A stretch of 30,164 nt of DNA from Pseudomonadota bacterium (GTDB lineage Bacteria; Pseudomonadota; Alphaproteobacteria; Acetobacterales; Acetobacteraceae): contig JAJXSZ010000005.1 in NCBI GenBank assembly GCA_021784255.1, positions 1-30,164 on the forward strand, written 5' to 3'. Under the pieces are notes generated by a model. That model was not told the DNA's origin. It did not search any database and saw nothing but the letters and a program-made list of their open reading frames with translations. This document shows, one piece after another, positions 1-7,566 of this stretch. How positions within the stretch are numbered: position 1 is the first letter of the stretch; each line of letters starts with the position of its first letter. A program made the translations under genes and the position numbers.

Positions 1-570
1 TTCAGCCATACCTGGTTCGCGCGCACGATCCGCTTCATGGCCGATGTCCTGGTGGGGGTTCCCTCGATCGTGCTCGGATATTTCGGATACGTAACGATGG
101 TCGAGGGGCTGGGCTGGCAGTTCTCGCTCGCCGCGGCCTGCGTCACCATCGCGATCCTCTGCCTGCCCTATATCTGCCGCACCACCGAGCTCGCCCTGAG
201 CCAGGTGCCGGGGGCGATGCAGGAGGCGGCGTTCGCGCTCGGCGCGGGCGCGGGGCGCGTGGCGTGGCGGATCGCGCTGCCGGTGGCGATGCCCGGGATC
301 CTCACGGGGATCCTGCTCGCCTTCTCGATCTCGGTCGGCGAGACCGCGCCGCTGATCTACACCGCGGGCTGGTCGTCCTATCTGTGGAACGGGCATCTGG
401 TGCGCTCGCCGGTGGGCTACCTCACCTACGCGATCTGGGCCTTCATCAACGAGCCCTTCGCCTCGGCCAATGCGCTCGCCTATGCCGCGGCGCTGCTGGT
501 GACGCTGATCGTGCTGCTGATCAGCGTCGCCGCCCGGCTGGTGCTGCTGCGGCGGCAGGGAGCACGCTAA
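1..570 (+). CDS. pstA: Phosphate ABC transporter permease PstA, C-terminal part (5' end outside window)
   Basis: The reading frame is open from the first base, so the N-terminus lies upstream of the window. The visible 189 residues are strongly hydrophobic, with about four membrane segments. They contain the EAA-type cytoplasmic loop of ABC permeases (EAAFALGAGAGRVAWRIALP, about residues 75-94 of the visible part), which docks on the ATPase. PstA pairs with PstC to form the inner-membrane channel of the high-affinity phosphate transporter. pstB begins 4 bases after its stop, so the two are in one operon. The downstream PstB and PhoU fix the substrate as phosphate. An ATG at position 37 is in frame but is internal, because family conservation continues upstream of it (WFARTIRFMADVLVGVPSI). 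Confidence 0.93.
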   Translation, partial: FSHTWFARTIRFMADVLVGVPSIVLGYFGYVTMVEGLGWQFSLAAACVTIAILCLPYICRTTELALSQVPGAMQEAAFALGAGAGRVAWRIALPVAMPGILTGILLAFSISVGETAPLIYTAGWSSYLWNGHLVRSPVGYLTYAIWAFINEPFASANALAYAAALLVTLIVLLISVAARLVLLRRQGAR

Positions 571-574
571 CGCC

Positions 575-1330
575 ATGTCCGCCAAGATCGCCATCCGCGA
601 CCTCGATTTCTATTACGGCGCCAACCGGGCGCTGAAGTCGATCACGCTCGACTTCCCCGAGCGGGAGGTGACCGGGCTGATCGGGCCCTCGGGCTGCGGC
701 AAGTCGACGCTGCTGCGCTGCCTCAACCGCATGTACGACCTCTACCCGGGGCAGCGCGCGACCGGCGAGGTGATGATGGACGGCACCAACGTCATCGGAC
801 CCGGCGTCGACGTCGACCTGCTGCGCTCACGCGTCGGCATGGTGTTTCAGAAGCCGACGCCGTTTCCGATGTCGATCCGCGAGAACATCGCCTTCGGCGT
901 GCGCCTGCACGAGCGGCCGTCGCGCGCGGACATGGAGGAGCGCGTGGAGTGGTCGCTCACGCGCGCCGCCCTCTGGGACGAGGTGAAGGACCGCCTGCAG
1001 ACGCCGGCGACCGGGCTCTCCGGCGGGCAGCAGCAGCGGCTGTGCATCGCGCGCACCATCGCGGTGCGGCCCGAGGTGATCCTGTTCGACGAGCCGACCA
1101 GCGCGCTCGACCCGATCTCGACCCTCAAGGTCGAGGAGCTGATCGACGAGCTCAAGCGCGACTTCACCATCGCGATGGTGACGCACAACATGCAGCAGGC
1201 GGCGCGCGTCGCCGACCAGGTGGCGTTCTTCTATCTCGGCGAGATGGTGGAAGTCGCGAGTGCCGCGACGATGTTCACGGCGCCGCGCGAGAAACGCACC
1301 CAGGACTACATCACCGGCCGCTTCGGCTGA
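575..1330 (+). CDS. pstB: Phosphate ABC transporter ATP-binding protein PstB
   Basis: The protein has 251 residues, the usual PstB length. All ABC ATPase motifs are present: Walker A GPSGCGKST (37-45), Q-loop Gln92, signature LSGGQQQ (148-154), Walker B VILFDE (168-173) with catalytic Glu173, and the switch His204. The stretch FQKPTPFPMSIRENIAFG is typical of PstB rather than other importers. It hydrolyses ATP to power phosphate import through PstA/PstC. The gene sits 4 bases after pstA and 9 bases before phoU. A GGGAG lies about 12 bases before the ATG, further than ideal, so translation may partly depend on coupling to pstA. Confidence 0.97.
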   Translation: MSAKIAIRDLDFYYGANRALKSITLDFPEREVTGLIGPSGCGKSTLLRCLNRMYDLYPGQRATGEVMMDGTNVIGPGVDVDLLRSRVGMVFQKPTPFPMSIRENIAFGVRLHERPSRADMEERVEWSLTRAALWDEVKDRLQTPATGLSGGQQQRLCIARTIAVRPEVILFDEPTSALDPISTLKVEELIDELKRDFTIAMVTHNMQQAARVADQVAFFYLGEMVEVASAATMFTAPREKRTQDYITGRFG

Positions 1331-1339
1331 GGAGGTTCG

Positions 1340-2071
1340 ATGTCCGACAATACCCAGCACATCGTCAAGAGTTACGAGCAGGAGCTGAAGCGCCTGGCCT
1401 CGCTGATCGCCGAGATGGGCGGGATGGTGGAGAGCGAGGTCAGCCTCGCGACCCAGGCGGTGCTCGAGAGCGACGCCGAGCTGGCGACGCGCGTCGTCGC
1501 GAGCGATGCCAAGGTGGACGCGATGGAGCGCGACATCGAGGCCTTCGTCATCCGGCTGCTGGCGCTGCGCCAGCCGGTCGCGGGCGATCTGCGCCAGATC
1601 GTCGCGGCGCTGAAGATGACCGGCGATCTGGAACGGATCGGCGATTATGCCGCCAACGTCGCGAAACGCAGCAAGGTGCTCGGCCAGTATACGCTGCCGT
1701 TCAGTCTCGCGGGGCTCGGACACATGTCGCGGCTGGTGCAGGAGAACCTCAAGGCGATCGTCGATGCGATCGGCGAGGCGGACGCGGAGAAGGCGCTGCG
1801 GGTGTGGCGCTCCGACGAGGCGATCGACGGGTTCTACAACGCCATCTTCCGGGAGCTGATCACCTACATGATGGAGGATCCGCGCAACATCACGCCGTGC
1901 ACGCACCTGCTGTTCATCGCCAAGAACCTGGAGCGGATCGGCGACCATGCGACCAACATCGCCGAGACCGTCCATTACGCGGTCACCGGAGCACCGATCG
2001 CCGAGACGCGGCCGAAGGCCGATACCTCGCCCTACGCCGTGGTGCGGCCGCCCGCGGGAGGCGGCGAATGA
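1340..2071 (+). CDS. phoU: Phosphate signalling protein PhoU
   Basis: PhoU is a cytoplasmic helical protein that links the Pst transporter to the phosphate-sensing kinase and keeps the Pho regulon off when phosphate is plentiful. The 243-residue product shows two PhoU repeats, each with a metal-binding E/D-x-x-x-D type motif: ALKMTGDLERIGDYAANVAK in the first and AKNLERIGDHATNIAE in the second. A clear GAGGAGG ribosome binding site lies just upstream of the ATG. The stop codon overlaps the phoB start (ATGA), so the two are translationally coupled. Gene order pstB-phoU-phoB is the standard alphaproteobacterial arrangement; the kinase gene phoR is not in this window and is probably upstream of the transporter genes. 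Confidence 0.96.
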   Translation: MSDNTQHIVKSYEQELKRLASLIAEMGGMVESEVSLATQAVLESDAELATRVVASDAKVDAMERDIEAFVIRLLALRQPVAGDLRQIVAALKMTGDLERIGDYAANVAKRSKVLGQYTLPFSLAGLGHMSRLVQENLKAIVDAIGEADAEKALRVWRSDEAIDGFYNAIFRELITYMMEDPRNITPCTHLLFIAKNLERIGDHATNIAETVHYAVTGAPIAETRPKADTSPYAVVRPPAGGGE

Positions 2072-2814
2072 TCGAGACGCAGACGATGGAAACTGCTCAC
2101 GGCCGCGGCGCTCGCAGCAGCGGGCGCCCGGTGGTCCTGGTCGTCGAGGACGAGGCGGCGCTGGCGACGATGCTGCGCTACAATCTGGAAAAGCAGGGCT
2201 ATCACGTCGAGGAAGCCGTGGACGGGCAGGAGGCGCTGACGCGCATCGCCGAGGCGCCGCCGGACCTGGTGCTGCTCGACTGGATGCTGCCGACCGTCTC
2301 CGGGCTCGAAGTGTGCCGCCAGATCCGCCGCCGGCCGGGAACGCGCGACCTGCCGGTGATCATCGTGACGGCGCGCGCCGAGGACCAGGACGCGGTGCGC
2401 GGGCTCAACACCGGCGCCGACGACTACATCACCAAGCCGTTCAACATCGAGGCGCTGCTGGCGCGGGTGCGCGCGCTGCTGCGCCGCGCCAGCGCGATGC
2501 CGGCCAAGGGCAAGCTGGCGTTCCACGACATCACGATGGATCTCGCCGCGCATCGCGTCTGGCGCGGCGAGCGGGCTTTGCATCTCGGGCCGACCGAGTT
2601 CCGGCTGCTGGAGTTCCTGATGCAGCATCCGCGGCGCGTGTTCTCGCGTGAGGAGCTGCTCGACGCGGTGTGGGGCAAGGACATCCATGTCGAGCCGCGC
2701 ACCGTGGATGTGCATATCCGCCGGCTGCGCAAGTCGATCAACGGCGAGGACGAGCTCGACCTCGTGCGCACGGTGCGCGCGGCCGGCTACGCGCTCGACA
2801 CCGAGGCCGCGTAG
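2068..2814 (+). CDS. phoB: Phosphate regulon response regulator PhoB (OmpR family)
   Basis: The protein has 248 residues: a receiver domain (about 20-140) and a winged-helix DNA-binding domain (about 150-245). The receiver has the acidic pair Glu27/Asp28, phospho-acceptor Asp71 in LLDWMLP, and conserved Lys123 in DYITKPF. The C-terminal part contains LGPTEFRLLEFLMQHPRRVF and VDVHIRRLRKSI, typical of PhoB. When phosphorylated by PhoR it activates phosphate-starvation genes. I chose the ATG at 2068 because it overlaps the phoU stop as ATGA. The same frame stays open far upstream inside pstB and phoU, but that is a shadow. An in-frame ATG six codons later is also possible. Confidence 0.95.
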   Translation: MIETQTMETAHGRGARSSGRPVVLVVEDEAALATMLRYNLEKQGYHVEEAVDGQEALTRIAEAPPDLVLLDWMLPTVSGLEVCRQIRRRPGTRDLPVIIVTARAEDQDAVRGLNTGADDYITKPFNIEALLARVRALLRRASAMPAKGKLAFHDITMDLAAHRVWRGERALHLGPTEFRLLEFLMQHPRRVFSREELLDAVWGKDIHVEPRTVDVHIRRLRKSINGEDELDLVRTVRAAGYALDTEAA

Positions 2815-2901
2815 GCGAAGGCCGGCACCCGCACGGCGCGGGGTTGCGCGCGCGCGGGTTCCGCCGCAGCGTGGCGCCAGCCTCCCGACGGATCCCTGCC
2901 C

Positions 2902-3582
2902 ATGCCCGAAGACGATTTCCGCGTCGCCATCATCCCGGTCACGCCGCTGCAGCAGAATTGCCTGCTGCTGTGGGCGGAGGCGACGAAGCAGGCGGTCGTG
3001 GTCGATCCTGGCGGCGATGCGCCCGAGATCCTGCGCGGCATCGAGCAGCTCGGGCTCAGCGTCGAGGCGCTGTGGCTGACCCACGGCCATCTCGACCACG
3101 CGGGCGGGGCGAAGGCGCTGCGCGCGGCGCTGCGCGAGCGGCAGGGCGCGGACGTGCCGCTGCTCGGCCCGGACGCGCGCGACCGGTTCCTGCTCGAGCA
3201 TATCGAGGAGGCGGCGCGGCGCTTCGGCCTGTCGGGGCTGGAGAACGTGCTGCCCGATCGCTGGCTCGCGGAGGGTGAGAAGTTGGCGCTCGGGCCGCTG
3301 GTGTTCGACGTGCTGCATTGTCCCGGACATACGCCGGGGCATCTCGTCTTCGTCGAGACGACGCGGCGCTTCGCGATCGTCGGTGACGTGCTGTTCCGCG
3401 GCTCGATCGGGCGGACCGATTTTCCCTATGGCGACCACGCGGCACTGATCGCGGCGATCCGCGACAAGCTGCTGCCGCTCGGCGACGACATCGCGTTTCT
3501 CTGCGGGCATGGCGAGGGCTCGACGTTCGGTGTCGAGCGGCGCAGCAACCCGTTCCTGCAGGACGGCGGCGATGCGGCCTGA
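2902..3582 (+). CDS. MBL-fold metallo-hydrolase, glyoxalase II-like (YcbL type)
   Basis: This is a 226-residue metallo-beta-lactamase-fold protein. The metal-binding signature HGHLDH is at residues 61-66, followed by HCPGHTPGH, GDVLFRGSIGRTDFP and the late CGHGEGSTFGVERRSNPF. This set matches the short single-domain glyoxalase II-like group (YcbL), which lacks the C-terminal helical substrate domain of classical GloB. It probably hydrolyses a thioester such as S-lactoylglutathione, but the true substrate cannot be read from sequence. It starts 87 bases after phoB with no strong ribosome binding site, so membership of the pho operon is unclear. The cytoplasm is the expected location, as no signal peptide is present. 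Confidence 0.85.
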   Translation: MPEDDFRVAIIPVTPLQQNCLLLWAEATKQAVVVDPGGDAPEILRGIEQLGLSVEALWLTHGHLDHAGGAKALRAALRERQGADVPLLGPDARDRFLLEHIEEAARRFGLSGLENVLPDRWLAEGEKLALGPLVFDVLHCPGHTPGHLVFVETTRRFAIVGDVLFRGSIGRTDFPYGDHAALIAAIRDKLLPLGDDIAFLCGHGEGSTFGVERRSNPFLQDGGDAA

Positions 3583-3619
3583 GGCGCCGGGCGGTGCTGC
3601 AAAGGAACTCGAAACCATC

Positions 3620-4315
3620 ACTTTCATAAACGACGCACGGCACTGTTGGCTGCTGCGACACAGGGCGGTTGAGGCTATCGTCACACCATGGGTTTTGCCG
3701 CCAATCTCGAACGGCTGATGGCGCAGCGCGGGCTGTCGCGCCGCCAGCTCGCGCTGCGGCTCGGCATCACCCAGCAGGCGGTCGGGCAGTGGTTCCGCGC
3801 CGCCGACCCGACCTTCCCGGCCCACCGCATCCAGGACATCTGCGCCATTCTCGGGGTGACGCCGAACGAGCTGCTGGGCGACCAGCCAGGTGCGCGCGAG
3901 GCGCAGGGCGGCTTCGACGACGCCGCGGTCGCCGCGCGCCTGCGCGCCGAGGACGAGGAATTTGCCGAAGTTGCCGATGCGGTGCTGCAGATGCTGCGCG
4001 AGGCGGGGATGCCGACCGACCAGCGCACCATCGCCATCGTGGCGCAGCGCGTCTGGCGCGACGTGCGCGCGCTGGGGCGGCAGACGCCGTTCGCGGATCG
4101 CCTCGAGCTGACGCTGTCGGAACGACGCTCGGCGATCGAACGCAAATGGCGCGACGCCATCCGCGACTGATGGCCCGCCGCACCGCGAGGCCGCGCGATG
4201 CGCGGGCGACCAGCGGCCCGGCGGAGCAGCCAGGCCGTTGCCAGCCTGCCCGGCACGGAGTGCGCGCCACAACGGTCAAGGGATGGTTTCATTTTTCTTG
4301 CATTTTTATGAAAGT
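3620..4315. repeat. Pair of inverted 11-mers flanking the XRE regulator gene
   Basis: ACTTTCATAAA is at 3620-3630 on the plus strand, and its exact reverse complement TTTATGAAAGT is at 4305-4315. They lie in the two intergenic regions on either side of the XRE gene. In such GC-rich DNA an exact A/T-rich 11-mer repeated within 700 bases is unusual. Related fragments (TTTCAT at 4288-4293 and TTTTCATGA at 4321-4329) surround the second copy. A role as operator for the regulator is inference. Confidence 0.5.
3688..4170 (+). CDS. XRE-family transcriptional regulator
   Basis: The product has 160 residues. Residues about 5-60 form a Cro/C1-type helix-turn-helix (LMAQRGLSRRQLALRLGITQ followed by QAVGQWF), and ILGVTPNELLG closes the domain. 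The remaining ~100 residues are charged and helical and match no sensor domain that I recognise. There is no good Shine-Dalgarno next to the ATG (the nearest GAGG is 14 bases away). An 11-base sequence, ACTTTCATAAA, occurs 58 bases upstream of the start and again in inverted orientation downstream of the stop, which may mark its operator (see findings). Targets and ligand are unknown. Confidence 0.85.
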   Translation: MGFAANLERLMAQRGLSRRQLALRLGITQQAVGQWFRAADPTFPAHRIQDICAILGVTPNELLGDQPGAREAQGGFDDAAVAARLRAEDEEFAEVADAVLQMLREAGMPTDQRTIAIVAQRVWRDVRALGRQTPFADRLELTLSERRSAIERKWRDAIRD

Positions 4316-4493
4316 TGTGCTTTTCATGAGTCGTTACCGGGGGGAGATCAATGCGGTTAAATTTTCCTGCCACCCTCGCGCGAACCGCGCGACGGTGGAG
4401 TGCGCGCCATGGCGTTCACCCATCCTCCTGCCCGCGCCGGAACGGCGCGAGGAAGCCCGGCGTTCGCAACGGTCGGACATGGAGGCCGGCACG
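4171..4493. other. Intergenic region with an AT-rich island between direct repeats
   Basis: This 323-base stretch has no convincing conserved gene. Its middle (about 4281-4370) is strikingly AT-rich compared with the rest of the window. The 13-mer GGAGTGCGCGCCA occurs as a direct repeat at 4257-4269 and 4397-4409, bracketing the island. Within it a GGGGGGAG ribosome-binding-like stretch (4339-4346) precedes an ATG at 4351 that opens a 48-codon frame. It probably holds the promoter of the downstream small gene; I could not identify convincing -35/-10 boxes. Confidence 0.5.
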
Positions 4494-4497
4494 ATGA
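4351..4497 (+). CDS. Possible 48-residue small ORF coupled to the next gene
   Basis: The frame starts at an ATG preceded four bases away by GGGGGGAG and ends in a TGA that overlaps the ATG of the next gene (ATGA at 4494-4497). The predicted peptide is very basic (many Arg) and has no recognisable domain. The start signal and stop-start overlap fit a leader or coupling ORF, but base composition by codon position does not separate it from the alternative frame, in which the downstream gene simply begins further upstream (ATG at 4326). It may not be translated. Confidence 0.25.
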   Translation: MRLNFPATLARTARRWSARHGVHPSSCPRRNGARKPGVRNGRTWRPAR

Positions 4498-4820
4498 CAT
4501 CCCTTGCCGCGATGCTGGCCTGTCTGCGCGACGGCGAGGCCGCGGCCAGGCGTCGCGGCCAGTTCGACCTGGCGATCGCGCTGGCGACACGCGTGGAACG
4601 CGAGTTGGCCGAGGCCGCGCGCGCGCTCGCTGCGCTGCACGACGAAGCGGAGAAGGAGGCGACCCTCGCCGAGACCGAGGCGGTCCGCCGGCGCACCGGG
4701 GCCGCGGCGCGCGAGGCGGCGATCGCGTCCGCGCTGGCCTGCGGCAAGCTGATCCGCCTGCCCCGCGAGCGGGCGCGTCGTTACGCAATGGCGCCGGGCG
4801 CCGGGCTCGACGTCGCCTGA
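4494..4820 (+). CDS. Small hypothetical helical protein
   Basis: I do not recognise this family. The 108-residue product is rich in Ala, Arg and Glu and looks entirely alpha-helical, possibly a coiled coil in the middle (about residues 25-85, with regular Glu/Arg/Ala spacing). There is no signal peptide or membrane segment. The ATG at 4494 is preceded by GGAGG at 4481-4485 with an 8-base spacer, which is the best start signal. In-frame ATGs at 4479, 4326 and 4308 would add up to 62 residues, so the start is not certain. It ends 44 bases before the convergent VWA gene. Confidence 0.55.
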   Translation: MTSLAAMLACLRDGEAAARRRGQFDLAIALATRVERELAEAARALAALHDEAEKEATLAETEAVRRRTGAAAREAAIASALACGKLIRLPRERARRYAMAPGAGLDVA

Positions 4821-4863
4821 CGCCGCCGGGCCGCCGCGCCGGCTCGCCGCGACGCCCTCCCGA

Positions 4864-6054
4864 TCAGTGCACCAGGTCGCGGGTCATGGTTTCGATGCCG
4901 GAAAGGGTTAGCGGATACATGCGCCCGGCCATCAGCTCGTGGATCAGGCCGACGGAGCCGTCCTCGCGCCAGCCCGGGCGCGGGCGCGGGTTGAGCCAGG
5001 CAGCACGGCGGAAATGCCCGGTCAGGCGTTGCAGCCAGACCGCGCCGGCCTCCGCGTTCCAGTGCTCGACGCTGCCGCCGGCATGGGTGATCTCGTAGGG
5101 GCTCATCGTCGCGTCGCCGACCAGGATGAGCTTGTAGTCCGGGCCATAGGTGCGCAGCACCCGTTCCGTGGGCAGCAGGTTCTCCGCGCGCCGGCGGTTG
5201 GTGCTCCACAGCCGCTCGTAGGGACAGTTGTGGAAGTAGAACGAAACCAGGTGCTTGAACTCGGCGCGGGCGGCCGAGAACAGCTCGCCGCTCGCGCGCA
5301 CGTGGTCGTCCATCGAGCCGCCGATGTCGAGCAGCAGCAGCACCTTGATGGCATTGCGCCGCTCGGGAACCAGGCGCAGCTCGAGCGAGCCGGCGTTGCG
5401 TGCGGTGTCGCGGATGGTGCCGGGGAGATCGAGCTCGCTGGCAGCCCCCTCGCGGGCGAAGCGGCGCAGGCGGCGCAATGCCAATTTGAGGCTGCGGATG
5501 CCGAGCTCCACCTCCGCATCGAGGTCGCGGAACTCGCGTCGGTCCCACACCTTGACGGCGCGGCGCAGGCGCGAGCGATCCTGGCCGATGCGGATTCCCT
5601 CGGGGTTGGCCCCCTCGGCACCGAACGGCGAGGTTCCCGCGGTGCCGATCCATTGGCTGCCGCCCTGGTGACGCGCGCGCTGCTCGGCGAGACGCTGGCG
5701 CAACGTTTCCATCAGCTTCTCGAAGCCGCCGAGGGTCTGGATCTTCGCCAGCTCCTCCGGGCCAAGGAATTTTTCGGCGAGCTTTCTGAGCCATTCCGCG
5801 GGCATCGTGCGCCTGAGGTCGTCGCCGGGCGCGGCCGCGGCCGGTTCCAGCCCCTTGAAGGTCGCGGCGAAGGCACGATCGAAACGATCGAGGTGGCGCT
5901 CGTCCTTGGCCAGCGTCGCACGGGCGAGGTGGTAGAAATCCTCGACGTCGTAATTGGCCACGCCCGCGCGCATCGCCTGCATCAGCGTGAGGTATTCGGT
6001 GACGGAAACCGGCAGCCCCTCGCGCCGCAAGGCCTCGATGAAGGGCGCGAACAT
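4864..6054 (-). CDS. VWA domain protein, CoxE-like
   Basis: The 396-residue protein matches the CoxE-like VWA family that works with MoxR ATPases in metal-centre insertion or protein-complex remodelling. The C-terminal half is the VWA domain: a hydrophobic strand followed by LLDIGGSMDD, where Asp243-Gly-Gly-Ser247 forms the metal-ion-dependent adhesion site. The usual first Ser of DxSxS is Gly, which is common in this subfamily. The N-terminal half (MFAPFIEALRREGLPVSVTE...) is the family's helical region. Its ATG overlaps the stop of the MoxR gene (ATGA), so the two are coupled. The client complex is unknown: carbon monoxide dehydrogenase genes, partners of classical CoxE, are not in the window. 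Confidence 0.85.
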   Translation of the reverse strand: MFAPFIEALRREGLPVSVTEYLTLMQAMRAGVANYDVEDFYHLARATLAKDERHLDRFDRAFAATFKGLEPAAAAPGDDLRRTMPAEWLRKLAEKFLGPEELAKIQTLGGFEKLMETLRQRLAEQRARHQGGSQWIGTAGTSPFGAEGANPEGIRIGQDRSRLRRAVKVWDRREFRDLDAEVELGIRSLKLALRRLRRFAREGAASELDLPGTIRDTARNAGSLELRLVPERRNAIKVLLLLDIGGSMDDHVRASGELFSAARAEFKHLVSFYFHNCPYERLWSTNRRRAENLLPTERVLRTYGPDYKLILVGDATMSPYEITHAGGSVEHWNAEAGAVWLQRLTGHFRRAAWLNPRPRPGWREDGSVGLIHELMAGRMYPLTLSGIETMTRDLVH

Positions 6055-6896
6055 CAGCCGTTGCGGCGATTGAGAAAGGCGAGGCGCTCGAACAGGTGCA
6101 CGTCCTGCTCGTTCTTGAGCAGCGCGCCATAGAGTGGCGGAATGGCGACCTGGCCCTCGCCCGCGCGCAGCGCCTCGGGTGGCATATCCTCGGCCATCAG
6201 CAGCTTGAGCCAGTCGAGCAGCTCGGAGGTCGCGGGCTTCTTCTTCAGGCCCGGCACCTCGCGCAGACGAAAGAAGGTCTCCAGCGCCTCGCGCGCGAGG
6301 TCGGCGCGAAGGTTCGGGTAATGGGCGTCGACGATGCGCTGCATCGTCGCGCGGTCGGGGAAGCGGATGTAGTGGAAGAAGCAGCGGCGCAGAAAGGCAT
6401 CCGGCAGCTCCTTCTCGTTGTTGGACGTGATGATGACGACCGGACGGTGCGTAGCCGTAACGGTCTTGCCGGTTTCGTAGACGTGGAAGGTCATGCGGTC
6501 GAGTTCGAGCAGCAGATCGTTGGGAAACTCGATGTCGGCCTTGTCGATCTCGTCGATCAGCACCACCACCGGCGCCGGCGAGACGAAAGCCTGCCAGAGC
6601 TTGCCGGGGATGATGTAGTTGGCGATGTCGTGCACGCGCGCGTCGCCGAGCTGGCCATCGCGCAGGCGCGAGACGGCGTCATATTCGTAGAGGCCCTGCT
6701 GCGCGCGCGTCGTCGACTTGATGTGCCACTCGATCAGTGGGCGGCCGAGGCTCGCGGCGACCTCGTGGGCGAGGACGGTCTTGCCGGTGCCGGGCTCGCC
6801 CTTGACCAGCAGCGGGCGTTCGAGGGTGACGGCGGCGTTGACCGCGACCTCGAGGTCGCGCGTGGCGATGTAGCGTTCGGTGCTGCGGAAGGACAC
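6054..6896 (-). CDS. MoxR-family AAA+ ATPase
   Basis: This is an AAA+ ATPase with Walker A GEPGTGKT (33-40), Walker B VVLIDEIDKAD (about 111-121), and a sensor region ITSNNEKELPDAFLRR. MoxR ATPases act as chaperones together with VWA partners, here the gene that overlaps its 3' end. I chose the GTG at 6896 (280 residues) because it has a GGAG six bases upstream and places the conserved start (SFRSTERYIATRDLEVAVNA) at the N-terminus. An ATG at 6947 would add 17 residues of unlikely sequence. The 54 bases upstream separate it from acdR, which reads in the same direction, so co-transcription with acdR is possible. Confidence 0.88.
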   Translation of the reverse strand: MSFRSTERYIATRDLEVAVNAAVTLERPLLVKGEPGTGKTVLAHEVAASLGRPLIEWHIKSTTRAQQGLYEYDAVSRLRDGQLGDARVHDIANYIIPGKLWQAFVSPAPVVVLIDEIDKADIEFPNDLLLELDRMTFHVYETGKTVTATHRPVVIITSNNEKELPDAFLRRCFFHYIRFPDRATMQRIVDAHYPNLRADLAREALETFFRLREVPGLKKKPATSELLDWLKLLMAEDMPPEALRAGEGQVAIPPLYGALLKNEQDVHLFERLAFLNRRNG

Positions 6897-6950
6897 GGCG
6901 ATCTCCGGTTGGCACGCGAGTTTCGGGGGGCGGCCGCGCGCAGGCAAGCC

Positions 6951-7442
6951 TTACACGGCGAGCAGGCCGTCGGTCTTGATCTCGTCGAGGACGAAGAAGG
7001 TGCGGACCTGGCGCACGCCGGGGAGCGCGATGAGCTTTTCCGCGTGCAGGCGGTTGTAGCCTTCGATGTCGCGGACCCGGACCTTGAGGAAATAATCGAC
7101 GTCGCCGGCGACGAGGTGGCATTCGAGGACCGGTGCCAGCGCGCGGACCGCGGTCTCGAAGGCGGCGAAGCTCTCGCGCGTGGAGCGATCGAGCACGACA
7201 CCGACGAGCACGACCGTCCCCTGCCCCACCGCTTCGGGGGCGATATGGGCGCGGATGGCGCGGATGATGCCGCGCTCGAACAGGCGGCGGGTGCGGGCGA
7301 GGCAGGCGGATTCCGAGAGATGGGCGCGGGCGGCGAGCTCCTTGTTGGAAAGGCGGCCGTCGGTCTGCAGCGCGCGCAGGATGCGCCGGTCGGCGGCGTC
7401 CAGCTCGGAGGGCGAATTTTCTGCGGCCGGCGCGGTTGGCAT
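6951..7442 (-). CDS. acdR: Lrp/AsnC-family regulator, probable AcdR
   Basis: The 163-residue product has the Lrp architecture: an N-terminal helix-turn-helix (LDAADRRILRALQTDGRLSN then KELAARAHLSESACLARTRR) and a C-terminal ligand-binding alpha/beta domain (about 70-150) with GDVDYFLKVRVRDIEGYN. It is transcribed divergently from acdS with a 124-base shared region. In several proteobacteria this neighbour is AcdR, the Lrp-type activator that responds to ACC and controls the deaminase gene; the assignment here rests on that arrangement. The ATG at 7442 is the only ATG close to the conserved region, and the ribosome binding site is weak. Confidence 0.82.
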   Translation of the reverse strand: MPTAPAAENSPSELDAADRRILRALQTDGRLSNKELAARAHLSESACLARTRRLFERGIIRAIRAHIAPEAVGQGTVVLVGVVLDRSTRESFAAFETAVRALAPVLECHLVAGDVDYFLKVRVRDIEGYNRLHAEKLIALPGVRQVRTFFVLDEIKTDGLLAV

Positions 7443-7566
7443 CCGCAGAGAATGCAGGAAAATGACACTCTCGGCCAGGATAGAGCGGCCATGGCGGCCA
7501 TGTTTCGCAGCCCATGCGGGCGGCTGGGCGCTATCCTGCGCCCCGCCAACAACCCGGACATCTGCC
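7443..7566. promoter_or_regulatory. Shared acdR/acdS control region with inverted and tandem repeats
   Basis: Between the two divergent start codons lies an exact 8-base inverted repeat, CAGGATAG (7476-7483) and CTATCCTG (7531-7538), centred 55 bases apart. Inside it is a perfect tandem repeat of GCGGCCATG (7485-7493 and 7494-7502). Lrp-family regulators typically bind several spaced half-sites, so these are reasonable candidate sites for AcdR. I could not assign clear -35/-10 boxes. Binding is inference. Confidence 0.45.

Noticed and set aside
2032..4272. 746-codon minus-strand ORF
   Set aside because: It runs antisense to phoB, the MBL hydrolase and the XRE gene, all with clear motifs. Its sequence is low-complexity Arg/Ala/Gly text typical of a GC-rich shadow frame.
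4864..6896. MoxR-VWA pair as a phage defence system
   Set aside because: MoxR-VWA pairs do occur near defence genes, but here there is no effector, nuclease or toxin gene beside them, and the VWA is the housekeeping CoxE-like type.
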